The notes beneath the pieces were generated by a model that saw nothing but the letters and a program-made list of their open reading frames with translations, ran no database searches and had not been told where the DNA came from. From positions 1,116,001 to 1,180,000 of the forward strand of contig CBDCEL010000003.1 of NCBI GenBank assembly GCA_965215845.1: a DNA stretch of 64,000 nucleotides, read 5' to 3'. Both the position numbers and the translations under genes were made by a program. Below are positions 8,550 through 16,884 of the stretch, piece by piece (within the stretch, counting starts at the first letter, position 1; every line of letters starts with the position of its first letter). The stretch is from Aurantibacter_A sp965215845 (GTDB taxonomy: Bacteria; Bacteroidota; Bacteroidia; Flavobacteriales; Flavobacteriaceae).

Positions 8550-9182
8550 CACTTGATAGGCATCTATCAAGACCTTCCAATCCTTTTTAAGCATATATTC
8601 GATGGTCGTCTTCCCTTTTCCGCCATTGGGCAATCGACAATCGTCGATCAGAACGATCGTTTTTTCATGTAGTTGGTTTTCAATGGCCATAAACTCCTTC
8701 AAATGATGTTCTTGACTCAATCGTTGTACTTCAAAATCATCGCTATAGTCGTAACTATCCAAATAAAGAAAATCAACTTTCTTATCGAAGTTTTTCAGAA
8801 AATCTACGGAATCTGACAGATGTAACTCAACGCAACTCGATAGGTTTTGCGCATCTACCTCGGCCTGTGAACCACTTATGGAGTCCTCGTTAATATCGAC
8901 GGAATGCATGAAAGCCCCGTTCTTTTTGGCCCATTTTCCAAATACAATTGTGGCCGCCCCATCGCCTTTCGCTCCCTTGAGCCCCGCCCTTGAAGTGCCC
9001 GTTTCCACGATCATTTTGGCATTGACCTTATTCAGCAATTCAATGACCTTTTTGAAGGTAACCCTTCGCTTTCCGAAATTGTACTTATAGGGCATCAATG
9101 GGGTCAGCGGCTTATGTTTAATGAATCTCACCAGTATATACCCGGCTAATGTCAATCCTAATATCCCAAGTAAAATCTCCAT
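8520..9182 (-). CDS. Membrane-anchored class I SAM-dependent methyltransferase-like protein
   Basis: A 220-residue protein with one N-terminal transmembrane segment (about 3-20, EILLGILGLTLAGYILV) and a Rossmann methyltransferase domain of the Methyltransf_24 type: motif I IVETGTSRAGLKG, the acidic motif II MHSVDINED, motif IV VDFLYLDSYDYSDDF and IVLIDDCRLP. The substrate is unknown; its position among glycosyltransferases suggests glycan or lipid methylation (inference). The start is ATG 9182; a TTG two codons upstream is less likely. The gene is convergent with, and overlaps by 30 bp, the GT9 gene. Confidence 0.75.
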   Translation of the reverse strand: MEILLGILGLTLAGYILVRFIKHKPLTPLMPYKYNFGKRRVTFKKVIELLNKVNAKMIVETGTSRAGLKGAKGDGAATIVFGKWAKKNGAFMHSVDINEDSISGSQAEVDAQNLSSCVELHLSDSVDFLKNFDKKVDFLYLDSYDYSDDFEVQRLSQEHHLKEFMAIENQLHEKTIVLIDDCRLPNGGKGKTTIEYMLKKDWKVLIDAYQVLLVRKDFLA

Positions 9183-9303
9183 AATCAATTTATTAATTCA
9201 ACTGTTTGTCTAGCTGGTGGCACCAACTAAAAACGGCCCGAAAGTAACTGTTTACAAGTTCGTTTCCTAGAACCTCGCACAATAGGTCTAACAAAGTTTT
9301 GGC

Positions 9304-9311
9304 TATCTTTG
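9304..9311 (+). promoter_or_regulatory. -7 element upstream of the GT4-GT2 gene
   Basis: TATCTTTG matches TAnnTTTG exactly. The predicted transcription start (about 9318) lies downstream of an alternative in-frame TTG at 9309, which supports the ATG at 9339 as the true start. No clear -33 TTG at ideal spacing. Confidence 0.5.
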
Positions 9312-9338
9312 GGCCCTAATATTGGCGAAATAGCAATT

Positions 9339-11243
9339 ATGAGGGTCGGTTTCGATGCCAAAAGGATTTTTCACAACGATACGGGGCTCGGCAATTACGG
9401 AAGGGATGTCATAAGGATTCTTCACGAGCATACCTCCATCGAAAAATTCATTCTCTATAACACGAAGCCTTCAAGAACGGAGCGGCTTAAGATATTGGAT
9501 CGCATTCTGGTTCGCTATCCAAAAACTTGGCTGTGGAAGAAATTTTCTTCGATTTGGCGTTTGGGCCCTGTGACCAAACAGGTGGTCAAGGACAAGGTAG
9601 ATATTTACCACGGACTTTCAGGTGAGACCCCGACAGGCCTAAATGCAAAAGGTATCCCTTCGATAGTGACCATACATGATTTGATTTTTTTGAGTCATCC
9701 GCATTTTTATTTTTGGTTCGATCGCATCGTTTACAAACGGAAGTTCAGGCATGCGGCCAAAAATGCGAATAGGGTTATTGCAATCAGTGAGCAGACCAAG
9801 CGTGATATTGTCAAATATCTAAAGGTTGACCCGGCCAAAATAAAGGTCGTCTATCAGGGTTGCAACGCGGCTTATAAAAAGGAATACGATCAGGATCAAA
9901 AAAATACCGTGGCCAAGAAATATGGCCTGCCCAAGGAATTCATTTTGAATGTGGGTACGCTTCAAGAACGGAAAAACGCCCTTACGATAGTCAAGGCAAT
10001 CAAGGATACCGACTATACTTTGGTCATGGTCGGCGGTGAAAAAAAATATGCTGCAAAAATCAGGTCATACATCGAAAAAAACAAGCTTGATGATCAAGTG
10101 AAGTTTCTCAAAAACGTGCCCGTTACGGACCTGGCCATCATTTACCAATTGGCGACCGTTTTTTGTTATCCATCGATTTGTGAAGGTTTCGGCATACCTA
10201 TCATCGAAGCGCTTTTCAGTAAGACACCGGTGATTACCTCTGTCGGTAGTTGTTTTCCGGAAGCGGGCGGACCCAATTCAATTTATATCTCGCCCAATGA
10301 TGTAAACATGCTCCGTGAAAAATTGGATCTCTTATATAACAACTTGGAAGTGAGGAATCAAATGACAACGGAAGGCTTGAAATTTGTTCAGCAATTTACC
10401 GATGAACTGGTTGCAAATAACGTACTCGATGTTTACCGCGAGGTGGTCCGAGGCGAACAACATCCCCACCCGAAAAAAACCAAGATTTCCGCCTTGATGA
10501 TAACCTATAACGAAATCGAGCATATCGACGACGTTCTCGAAAACCTTTCCTTTGCCGACGAAATAATTGTGGTGGACTCATTCAGTACTGACGGAACCGT
10601 GGAGCGCATAAAACATTTTCAAAATGTAAAACTGATCCAAAGACCCTTCAAAAACTTCACGGATCAAAAATCGTTCGCCCTGTCACAGGCTTCAAATGAT
10701 TGGATTCTATTTATGGACGCCGATGAAAGGGTGACCAACGAATTGAAGCATGAAATACTTGATACGGTAAACAACCAAGGACTGAATGCCGATGCCTATT
10801 ATTTCTATAGAACCTTTATGTTCAAAGATCAGGTCTTACGCTTCAGCGGATGGCAGACCGACAAAAATTATCGGTTGTTCAGAAAAAGTAAGACACATTT
10901 CGATCAAGACCGAATTGTACACGAGACACTTGTGGTCGATGGGGATTCAGAAAATCTTGAAAATAAGCTCATCCACTATTCGTACAAGAACTATAAGGAT
11001 TACAAGAATAAAATGGTGAGATACGGCCAGATGAAGGCCCAAGAAGAGTTGGAAAAGAGCTACATGCCGAATGCTTATCACTTTTTATTAAGACCAACAT
11101 ACAAATTTTTGCACCACTATGTGGTTCGCCTTGGATTTCTTGATGGTAAGAAAGGCTTGATAATCTGCTACTTAAATGCGTTGGGGGTTTATTCGCGCTA
11201 TAAGGAATTGAAGCGTTTGAAATTGCTGCAAAAAAATCCATAA
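9339..11243 (+). CDS. Bifunctional GT4-GT2 glycosyltransferase fusion
   Basis: A 634-residue fusion. Residues 1 to about 375 form a GT4 (GT-B) glycosyltransferase: MRVGFDAKRIF, TIHDLIFLSHP, RVIAISEQTKRDI, LNVGTLQERKN and the EX7E-type donor motif EGFGIPIIEAL. After a linker rich in His/Pro/Lys (about 376-388) comes a GT2 (GT-A) domain like WaaE-type LPS core glucosyltransferases: ALMITYNEIEHID, IIVVDSFSTDGT, the DxD-like LFMDADERV and a C-terminal KLIHYSYKNYKDY segment. Both catalytic signatures look intact, so the protein may add two successive sugars. The next gene is a free-standing paralogue of the GT2 half. Likely role: LPS core or surface glycan. Confidence 0.88.
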   Translation: MRVGFDAKRIFHNDTGLGNYGRDVIRILHEHTSIEKFILYNTKPSRTERLKILDRILVRYPKTWLWKKFSSIWRLGPVTKQVVKDKVDIYHGLSGETPTGLNAKGIPSIVTIHDLIFLSHPHFYFWFDRIVYKRKFRHAAKNANRVIAISEQTKRDIVKYLKVDPAKIKVVYQGCNAAYKKEYDQDQKNTVAKKYGLPKEFILNVGTLQERKNALTIVKAIKDTDYTLVMVGGEKKYAAKIRSYIEKNKLDDQVKFLKNVPVTDLAIIYQLATVFCYPSICEGFGIPIIEALFSKTPVITSVGSCFPEAGGPNSIYISPNDVNMLREKLDLLYNNLEVRNQMTTEGLKFVQQFTDELVANNVLDVYREVVRGEQHPHPKKTKISALMITYNEIEHIDDVLENLSFADEIIVVDSFSTDGTVERIKHFQNVKLIQRPFKNFTDQKSFALSQASNDWILFMDADERVTNELKHEILDTVNNQGLNADAYYFYRTFMFKDQVLRFSGWQTDKNYRLFRKSKTHFDQDRIVHETLVVDGDSENLENKLIHYSYKNYKDYKNKMVRYGQMKAQEELEKSYMPNAYHFLLRPTYKFLHHYVVRLGFLDGKKGLIICYLNALGVYSRYKELKRLKLLQKNP

Positions 11244-11348
11244 ACTTTCCAATTCCAGTTCCGACCGATTGTCGAAACGACTATTGCACGTGAAAAGAAC
11301 GATAAAATCAAGTGTTGGCATAATTTTTTCCTTTTTTTTTAGTTATAG

Positions 11349-12170
11349 ATGGGTATGATCCCAAACAAAAAAGATAGGAGAAAACTTACGGCCCTAATTA
11401 TCACCTATAACGAAATAGGTTATATCGAGCGCTGTTTGAAATCAGTTTCCTTTGCCGATGAAATAGTTGTGGTCGATTCTTATAGTACGGATGGCACCTA
11501 TGAGTACTTGTTGGAACAAACCAATGTGAAGGTGGTACAGAAAAGGTTCAAGAATTTCACGGACCAAAAGACATTTGCCTTGACACAGGCTACGAATGAC
11601 TGGATCCTTTTCAATGATGCCGACGAAGTGGTGACCAAAGCGCTTCAGTCTGAAATCGAAAATGTGCTTGCTTCCAAAAAACCCCATAACGCCTATTGGT
11701 TTTATAAAAAATTCATGTTCAAGAATAGCTCCTTGAATTTTTGTGCTTGGCGAACGGATAAAAACTATCGTCTGTTTAGAAAATCGAAGGTAAAGTTCTC
11801 GTCCAAACGAATTGTGCATGAGACTTTGGAAGTAGAGGGCACCACAGGAATCTTCAAGGAAAAGTTAATCCACTATTCCTATAAGAATTATCATGATTAT
11901 AAGTCCAAAATGATTTCATATGGGCGGTTCAAAGCGAAGGAGGCCTTTATGAAAGAGAGGAAATTCACCTATTTAAAACTGTTTTTAAAACCAGTGTGGA
12001 AATTCTCTTATCATTTCATTATTCGTTTGGGGTTCCTTGACCTACATAGGGGATTGATTGTAAGCTACCTTTCCGCAATTGGCGAAATCGAGCGTTATAC
12101 GGAGCTCAAAAAACTTGAGGCCACTGCTACCACAAAACCTGTCTTCAACTATAAACCGGCAAAAGCCTAA
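11349..12170 (+). CDS. GT2 family glycosyltransferase (WaaE-like)
   Basis: A 273-residue GT-A enzyme strongly similar to the C-terminal half of the preceding fusion: both share ITYNEI, SFADEI(I/V)VVDS, RFKNFTDQK or PFKNFTDQK, NDWILF, the D(A)DE acidic motif, TDKNYRLFRKSK, RIVHETL and LIHYSYKNY. The DxD-type site (NDADEVV) is present. Family members transfer glucose or related sugars to LPS inner core. It follows the fusion by 105 bp. The pair most likely arose by a duplication that either fused or released the GT2 domain. Confidence 0.88.
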   Translation: MGMIPNKKDRRKLTALIITYNEIGYIERCLKSVSFADEIVVVDSYSTDGTYEYLLEQTNVKVVQKRFKNFTDQKTFALTQATNDWILFNDADEVVTKALQSEIENVLASKKPHNAYWFYKKFMFKNSSLNFCAWRTDKNYRLFRKSKVKFSSKRIVHETLEVEGTTGIFKEKLIHYSYKNYHDYKSKMISYGRFKAKEAFMKERKFTYLKLFLKPVWKFSYHFIIRLGFLDLHRGLIVSYLSAIGEIERYTELKKLEATATTKPVFNYKPAKA

Positions 12171-12236
12171 CATAGGTTCCTCGAGTTTTCGAATTGACAA
12201 ATTCGGCTATAAACATCCAAGTTTGATAATCTAAGG

Positions 12237-12244
12237 TATCTTTG
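12237..12244 (+). promoter_or_regulatory. -7 element upstream of the rhamnosyltransferase-like gene
   Basis: TATCTTTG, an exact TAnnTTTG match, 50 bp before the ATG at 12294. The only nearby TTTG (12222-12225) is too close for a standard -33 element. Confidence 0.45.
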
Positions 12245-12293
12245 CCACATTGCAGAGAACGATTTCAAAAAGGTTCTTTTCAAACAAAGATCC

Positions 12294-13229
12294 ATGCCCA
12301 TCCAAACTTGCGACATCTCGATTATCATTATCAATTACAATTCTTCTGAATATACCTTACGTTGCGTAGAAAAAGTGCTGGCACGAACATCTGAAGACCT
12401 TGACTATGAGGTTCTGGTGGTCGACAATGCGTCTAAAAACGGAGACTTTGAAAATCTCGAATTGTCACTGACCAATCTGGCATCCGATAAGGTCACCCTA
12501 TTGAGAAGTCGCATAAACACCGGTTTTGGGGGGGGCAATATGCACGGCGTTCAAAATGCCAGGGGTAAGTATTATCTCTTTCTGAACAACGATACCATAT
12601 TGATCAACGACGCCGTTACAATCTGCCTTGATTTTCTTGGGAACAACCCTGAGGTCGCCGTATGTGGTGCGCAGATTTATAACGAGAACGATAAAAAAGA
12701 AGTCAGCTTCGATCATTTCACATCCTTTTGGCGTGAGGTTTTCGGCAAGCAATTCGTAGAAGGACTATTTTCAAAACCAAATCGAAGAAAGTCGTATTCC
12801 CAACCTATCTGTGTTGACTATGTCAACGGAAGTTTCATGCTTTTTCGAGCCGATGACTTCAATGAAGTAGGCGGATTCGACACCAACATCTTTCTATATT
12901 TCGAAGAAAGCGATATTTGCCATCGCCTAAAGAAAATGGGCAAGAAAACATATTTTGTCCCAAGTGCCTCCTATCTGCACCATCACGGAAAGAGCATCGG
13001 CAAATCGGGAATTCCGATTGACATAAAAATGGAACTCAAGACTTCGATGTTCTACGTGATACGAAAGAACTATGGATACTTCCATTATCAACTGCTTCGT
13101 ATGGTTTTTATCATCAGGTATGGGCTGACTTCTTTGATAAAGCCAAAATATTTCCTGTTGTTTTACCGTATTTTAATTGGACTTCCCCTGGGAAAATCCA
13201 TGAAGCATAAGCAAGTCATTCAACCGTGA
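12294..13229 (+). CDS. GT2 family glycosyltransferase (rhamnosyltransferase-like)
   Basis: A 311-residue GT-A enzyme. Motifs: SIIIINYNSSEYTLRCV, VLVVDNASKNGD, NTGFGGGNMHGV, the DxD-type LFLNNDT, VDYVNGSFMLF and the acceptor-side GGFDTNIFLYFEESDICHRL, a pattern typical of rhamnosyl- or galactofuranosyltransferases of O-antigen and surface glycans. The C-terminus (about 250-300) has amphipathic or hydrophobic segments that could associate with the membrane. It overlaps tsaC by four bases (GTGA), so the two are translationally coupled despite unrelated roles. Confidence 0.88.
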   Translation: MPIQTCDISIIIINYNSSEYTLRCVEKVLARTSEDLDYEVLVVDNASKNGDFENLELSLTNLASDKVTLLRSRINTGFGGGNMHGVQNARGKYYLFLNNDTILINDAVTICLDFLGNNPEVAVCGAQIYNENDKKEVSFDHFTSFWREVFGKQFVEGLFSKPNRRKSYSQPICVDYVNGSFMLFRADDFNEVGGFDTNIFLYFEESDICHRLKKMGKKTYFVPSASYLHHHGKSIGKSGIPIDIKMELKTSMFYVIRKNYGYFHYQLLRMVFIIRYGLTSLIKPKYFLLFYRILIGLPLGKSMKHKQVIQP

Positions 13230-13786
13230 CCGAAGAAATAAATAAGGCTATTGAAGTGTTGAAAAGTGGAGGACTTATCCTCTACCCGACAGATACCGTA
13301 TGGGGCATCGGATGTGATGCAACAAATGAGTCGGCCGTGCAAAAGGTTTATGAACTCAAACAACGAAACGACTCAAAAGCGCTGATTTGTTTGGTTGCAA
13401 ACGACTTCATGCTAGAGAAGCACATCACAACGGTGCCCGATGTGGCGTGGGATATCATTGACCTCTCGGAAAGACCCACAACGATAATTTATGACGACCC
13501 CAGGGGTATCGCAAAGAACTTGGTCGCCCCGGATAATACTTTGGCCGTTCGAATCGCTTCGGACCAATTTTGTCAGTATCTGATCAACAAGTTCAAAAGA
13601 CCCATTGTTTCGACCTCCGCAAATATTTCCGGTTGTCCCACTCCAAAAGGATTTGACTCTATAGACAAAAGAATACTGGAACAAGTCGATTATACGGTCA
13701 ATTTGTACAAAGACGTCAAGAATAGTAGGGCCTCTACCATAATTAAGTTGGGCAATGATGGCACGGTCAAGATCATTAGAGCTTGA
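13226..13786 (+). CDS. tsaC: L-threonylcarbamoyladenylate synthase (Sua5/YciO/YrdC/YwlC family)
   Basis: Makes threonylcarbamoyl-AMP for the t6A37 modification of tRNAs that read ANN codons. The 186-residue YrdC domain shows GGLILYPTDTVWGIGCDA, the KQRNDSKALI basic loop, LAVRIASD and IVSTSANISG, all family signatures. It lacks the extra C-terminal Sua5 domain, so it is the short TsaC type. The start is a GTG inside the stop of the upstream glycosyltransferase gene (GTGA). Confidence 0.93.
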   Translation: MTEEINKAIEVLKSGGLILYPTDTVWGIGCDATNESAVQKVYELKQRNDSKALICLVANDFMLEKHITTVPDVAWDIIDLSERPTTIIYDDPRGIAKNLVAPDNTLAVRIASDQFCQYLINKFKRPIVSTSANISGCPTPKGFDSIDKRILEQVDYTVNLYKDVKNSRASTIIKLGNDGTVKIIRA

Positions 13787-13867
13787 GCTCAATAAATAGT
13801 ATAGTACTCTTTTTGCCATATTTAAAGTTAATTTTCGAGCAGAAGCAATTTTGATTTTTTTCACTTC

Positions 13868-13901
13868 TTTGCCCAAGGGTCCCCGCGAAGTGGTAAATTT
13901 G
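13868..13901 (+). promoter_or_regulatory. Promoter for the CCA-adding enzyme gene
   Basis: TTTG at 13868-13871 and TAAATTTG at 13894-13901 with 22 bp between them fit the Bacteroidota promoter. Predicted start about 13908, 22 bp before the TTG start codon at 13930, which supports that start. Confidence 0.55.
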
Positions 13902-13929
13902 CGAGCGGTAAACATTTGCAAAAACCGTT

Positions 13930-15366
13930 TTGAAAACCCGTAAACCCGAACAAGTCCACAATGAAGCGCTCAACAATCCCATTTTCGGAATTGTGTCGAA
14001 TGTTGCCTTAGAAATGAAGGTGGACTGCTATGTCATCGGAGGCTTTGTACGCGACTATCTTCTAAATAAGAATATCCCGAAGGACGTTGATTTTGTAGTC
14101 GTAGGCAGTGGCATTGAATTGGCAAAAAGAGTGGCTGTAAAGTTAGAGGGGAAACCCAAGGTTTCAATATTCAAAAATTTTGGAACGGCCATGATAAAAA
14201 ATGATTCCGTCGAACTGGAATTTGTCGGGGCACGTAAAGAAAGTTACCATAGAGATAGCAGAAAACCCTTGGTCGAAGACGGCAGCTTGGAAGACGATCA
14301 AAAACGCAGGGATTTTACTGTAAATGCGTTGGCACTGTCACTAAAAAAAGAAGATTTCGGAACCTTATTAGATCCCTTTGACGGTCTCACCGATTTGAAC
14401 AACAAAATACTGCGCACACCCCTAGAACCGGGAGTCACCTATTCAGATGACCCCCTTCGTATGATGCGGGCAATTCGCTTTGCCACACAGTTGGACTTTC
14501 AAATTGAACCAAAATCGTTTCAGGCCATAGTCGACAACAAAGAACGGATTAAAATTGTTTCAAAAGAGCGTGTTGTGGATGAACTCCATAAAATTCTCAT
14601 GAGTGAAAAACCTTCAACGGGTTTCGCGTTGTTGCACCAATCACAACTATTACCGTATATCCTTCCTGAATTGGTGGCACTACAGGGCATTGATGAAATA
14701 GAGGGACAACAGCACAAAGACAATTTTTGGCATACCTTGGAGGTTGTCGACAATATCGCTCGGGCCACGGATAATTTATGGCTGCGATGGGCGGCCTTGT
14801 TGCATGACATTGGCAAAGCTCCCACTAAGAAATTCAATAAAAAAATTGGATGGACGTTTCATGGACATGAATTTATGGGGTCAAAGATGGTCTATAAATT
14901 GTTCAAGCGATTGCGCATGCCCCTGAACGAAAAAATGAAATATGTTCAAAAACTGGTGCGAATGAGTTCGCGGCCCATCATAATTTCGGAAGATTTCGCG
15001 ACCGACTCCGCCGTACGCAGGTTGGTATTCGACGCGGGTGATCATATCGAAGATTTGATGACGCTTTGTGAGGCAGATATCACGACCAAAAACCCGAGGA
15101 AACAAAGAAAGTACAAAAACAATTTCAAGTTGGTCCGTCAAAAAATCGTAGAGGTCGAAGAGCGCGACCACATACGGAATTTTCAACCGCCGATTTCTGG
15201 CGAGGAAATCATGAAAGTTTTCGATTTAAAACCTTCCAAAGAAATCGGGATTATTAAGGAAGCCATAAAAGAAGCAATTTTGGAAGGAGAAATTCCCAAT
15301 GAATATAATGCCGCTTATGAACTGATGCTTCAAAAAGGCAATGAATTAGGGCTTTCCCGGGCCTAA
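13930..15366 (+). CDS. cca: CCA tRNA nucleotidyltransferase with HD domain
   Basis: Adds or repairs the CCA end of tRNAs. The 478-residue protein has the class II nucleotidyltransferase head: VIGGFVRDYLL (about 36-45), the catalytic DVDFVVVG, EFVGARKESY, the RRDFTVNALA motif and DDPLRMMRAIRFA. An HD phosphohydrolase domain follows with LLHDIGKAPTK. I use the TTG at 13930 since MKTRKPEQ gives the helix preceding the head and the next ATG (about residue 33) would cut into it. Its own promoter is likely just upstream. Some family members act as poly(A) polymerases; the HD domain favours CCA addition. Confidence 0.9.
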   Translation: MKTRKPEQVHNEALNNPIFGIVSNVALEMKVDCYVIGGFVRDYLLNKNIPKDVDFVVVGSGIELAKRVAVKLEGKPKVSIFKNFGTAMIKNDSVELEFVGARKESYHRDSRKPLVEDGSLEDDQKRRDFTVNALALSLKKEDFGTLLDPFDGLTDLNNKILRTPLEPGVTYSDDPLRMMRAIRFATQLDFQIEPKSFQAIVDNKERIKIVSKERVVDELHKILMSEKPSTGFALLHQSQLLPYILPELVALQGIDEIEGQQHKDNFWHTLEVVDNIARATDNLWLRWAALLHDIGKAPTKKFNKKIGWTFHGHEFMGSKMVYKLFKRLRMPLNEKMKYVQKLVRMSSRPIIISEDFATDSAVRRLVFDAGDHIEDLMTLCEADITTKNPRKQRKYKNNFKLVRQKIVEVEERDHIRNFQPPISGEEIMKVFDLKPSKEIGIIKEAIKEAILEGEIPNEYNAAYELMLQKGNELGLSRA

Positions 15367-15459
15367 AACGGGCTAAGAATATTTAACGACGTAGACCCGC
15401 ACATTGAAGGCTATTCAATTCAAAATACCTATTAAACTTAGCTTCGTTGAATATGGGTT

Positions 15460-15597
15460 TTAGTACATTTCGAAGACACGCTTGATACCTTCTTGCTGTA
15501 AAAAGATGCAATTACGCATTGCCAAAAAGGTATTCTCACTCGAATTCAAATCGATAACCCAATATTTTATGGCCATTGAACAGAATCTTCCGATCAT
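15460..15597 (-). CDS. Possible small protein, unknown
   Basis: A 45-residue open frame starting at ATG 15597 (MIGRFCSMAIKYW) and ending KRVFEMY. Its middle (KYWVIDLNSSENTFLAMRN) uses codons like the neighbouring genes and has a plausible globular composition. The upstream extension to 15708 looks non-coding. I do not recognise a family. It could equally be a remnant or chance. Confidence 0.25.
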   Translation of the reverse strand: MIGRFCSMAIKYWVIDLNSSENTFLAMRNCIFLQQEGIKRVFEMY

Positions 15598-15778
15598 ATT
15601 GTCGTTACAATATAGGTAGGTAACATACCGTTGTCTTATTTGAAATCGGTGTTTAGACCAATTATTGGTGTTTGAAACCTGAATCGAGCGAAGGAAAGGC
15701 CGATCCAAAGCTGAAATCTTCTTCGATTTATGCTCAGATTGCAGTATGATATTCGGTTACTTAAACCCAAATAATGAA

Positions 15779-15786
15779 TACTTTTG
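15779..15786 (+). promoter_or_regulatory. -7 element upstream of the PorP/SprF gene
   Basis: TACTTTTG matches TAnnTTTG 40 bp before the ATG at 15827. No convincing TTTG at the -33 position. Confidence 0.4.
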
Positions 15787-15826
15787 TCAATAATATGCCA
15801 ATAAGGTTCCCTACTGAAGACCAATC

Positions 15827-16762
15827 ATGAAAAGAATACTTTTTGCGAGCATTTTTGTACTTTTTTCCCTTGGTCAGCTAGATGCACAACTAGATGCGCA
15901 ATACACCCAGTATATGTACAATACACTTGTGGTGAATCCAGCATATGCAGGCTCCAGGGGAGTCTTTAGCATCACCGGTTTACATCGGTCCCAATGGGTC
16001 GGGCTCGACGGCGCCCCAAAAACCCAAACATTGAATTTTAACACGCCCATTTCTGACCGCATCGGTATCGGGTTGTCGATTGTCAACGATAATATTGGCA
16101 ATGGTACAAACCAAAACACCTATTTCGATGGTGTCTTCTCGTACAGCATTTCCACTTCGAGAGAAGGCAAATTATCATTCGGCCTAAAGGTCGGAGGGCA
16201 TCTTTTGGATCTCGACTTTACCCAATTGCGGAATTATACCAATGAAGTCAACGCAGCTGGTCTTGCCAATATCGACAAAAAGTTCTCCCCTAATATCGGA
16301 GCGGGGGTCTACTATTATACAGATCATTTCTATGCCGGACTTTCAGTACCCAATCTTCTTAAGACAGAGCATTTTGACAATTCTGGGGCCAATTCATTTT
16401 TAGCCAGTGAACGCATGAATTGGTACCTTATCACTGGATACCTGTATGACCTCAATCCGAATCTGATGTTCAAACCCGCCCTCTTGCTAAAGGCTGTGAA
16501 GGGAGCTCCAATACAAGCGGATTTTTCAGCTAGTTTTTTGTTAAATGAAAAATTTACGCTTGGCGCGGCCTATCGGTGGGATGCAGCGTTTAGTGCCATG
16601 TTCGGTTTTCAAATGACGGATCAGCTCATGATCGGTCTAGCCTATGACAAGGAAACCACAGAATTGGGCAATACCGCTTTCAATGACGGATCCTTTGAAA
16701 TACTGTTGAGATACGAACTAATTACCCGTTATAAAAGGGTAATTGCCCCTAGATTTTTCTAA
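15827..16762 (+). CDS. PorP/SprF family type IX secretion system membrane protein
   Basis: A 311-residue outer-membrane protein. After a signal peptide (about 1-20) it has the family N-terminus QYTQYMYNTLVVNPAYAGSRG, GLHRSQWVGLDGAPKTQ and a series of amphipathic beta strands, ending RVIAPRFF with a terminal Phe as in beta-barrels. SprF and PorP work with type IX secretion, usually helping a partner CHU_C-type adhesin reach the surface. Here no giant adhesin adjoins it; the nearest candidates are the CHU_C proteins from 22678. A 12-bp direct repeat duplicates LDAQ at the signal-peptide junction (LDAQLDAQ). Confidence 0.92.
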   Translation: MKRILFASIFVLFSLGQLDAQLDAQYTQYMYNTLVVNPAYAGSRGVFSITGLHRSQWVGLDGAPKTQTLNFNTPISDRIGIGLSIVNDNIGNGTNQNTYFDGVFSYSISTSREGKLSFGLKVGGHLLDLDFTQLRNYTNEVNAAGLANIDKKFSPNIGAGVYYYTDHFYAGLSVPNLLKTEHFDNSGANSFLASERMNWYLITGYLYDLNPNLMFKPALLLKAVKGAPIQADFSASFLLNEKFTLGAAYRWDAAFSAMFGFQMTDQLMIGLAYDKETTELGNTAFNDGSFEILLRYELITRYKRVIAPRFF

Positions 16763-16843
16763 ATCTGATATAGGCTATGGCAAACTCCTTTAACGACATT
16801 ACCAAGACTACTCCCTTTCTTATTTTAATCGACTGCCATGTTG

Positions 16844-16851
16844 TATTTTTG
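16844..16851 (+). promoter_or_regulatory. -7 element upstream of heme A synthase
   Basis: TATTTTTG matches TAnnTTTG, 33 bp before the ATG at 16885. The -33 region is AT-rich without a clear TTG. Confidence 0.4.
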
Positions 16852-16884
16852 CATCCCTGAAATAGGTGTGCCCAAAACAATGTT

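Larger units (their letters stand above)
15367..15826. other. 460-bp region with no confident gene
   Basis: Between cca and the PorP/SprF gene. It holds a weak minus-strand open frame (see 15460-15597) and, at its right end, the likely promoter of the PorP/SprF gene. I see no tRNA cloverleaf, insertion sequence or strong hairpin. Confidence 0.6.

Noticed and set aside
9309..9338. Upstream TTG start of the GT fusion
   Set aside because: It lies inside the predicted -7 element; the ATG at 9339 gives the normal GT4 N-terminus.
15598..15708. Extension of the small minus-strand frame to 15708
   Set aside because: Arg/Tyr/Asn-rich stretch without protein-like pattern.
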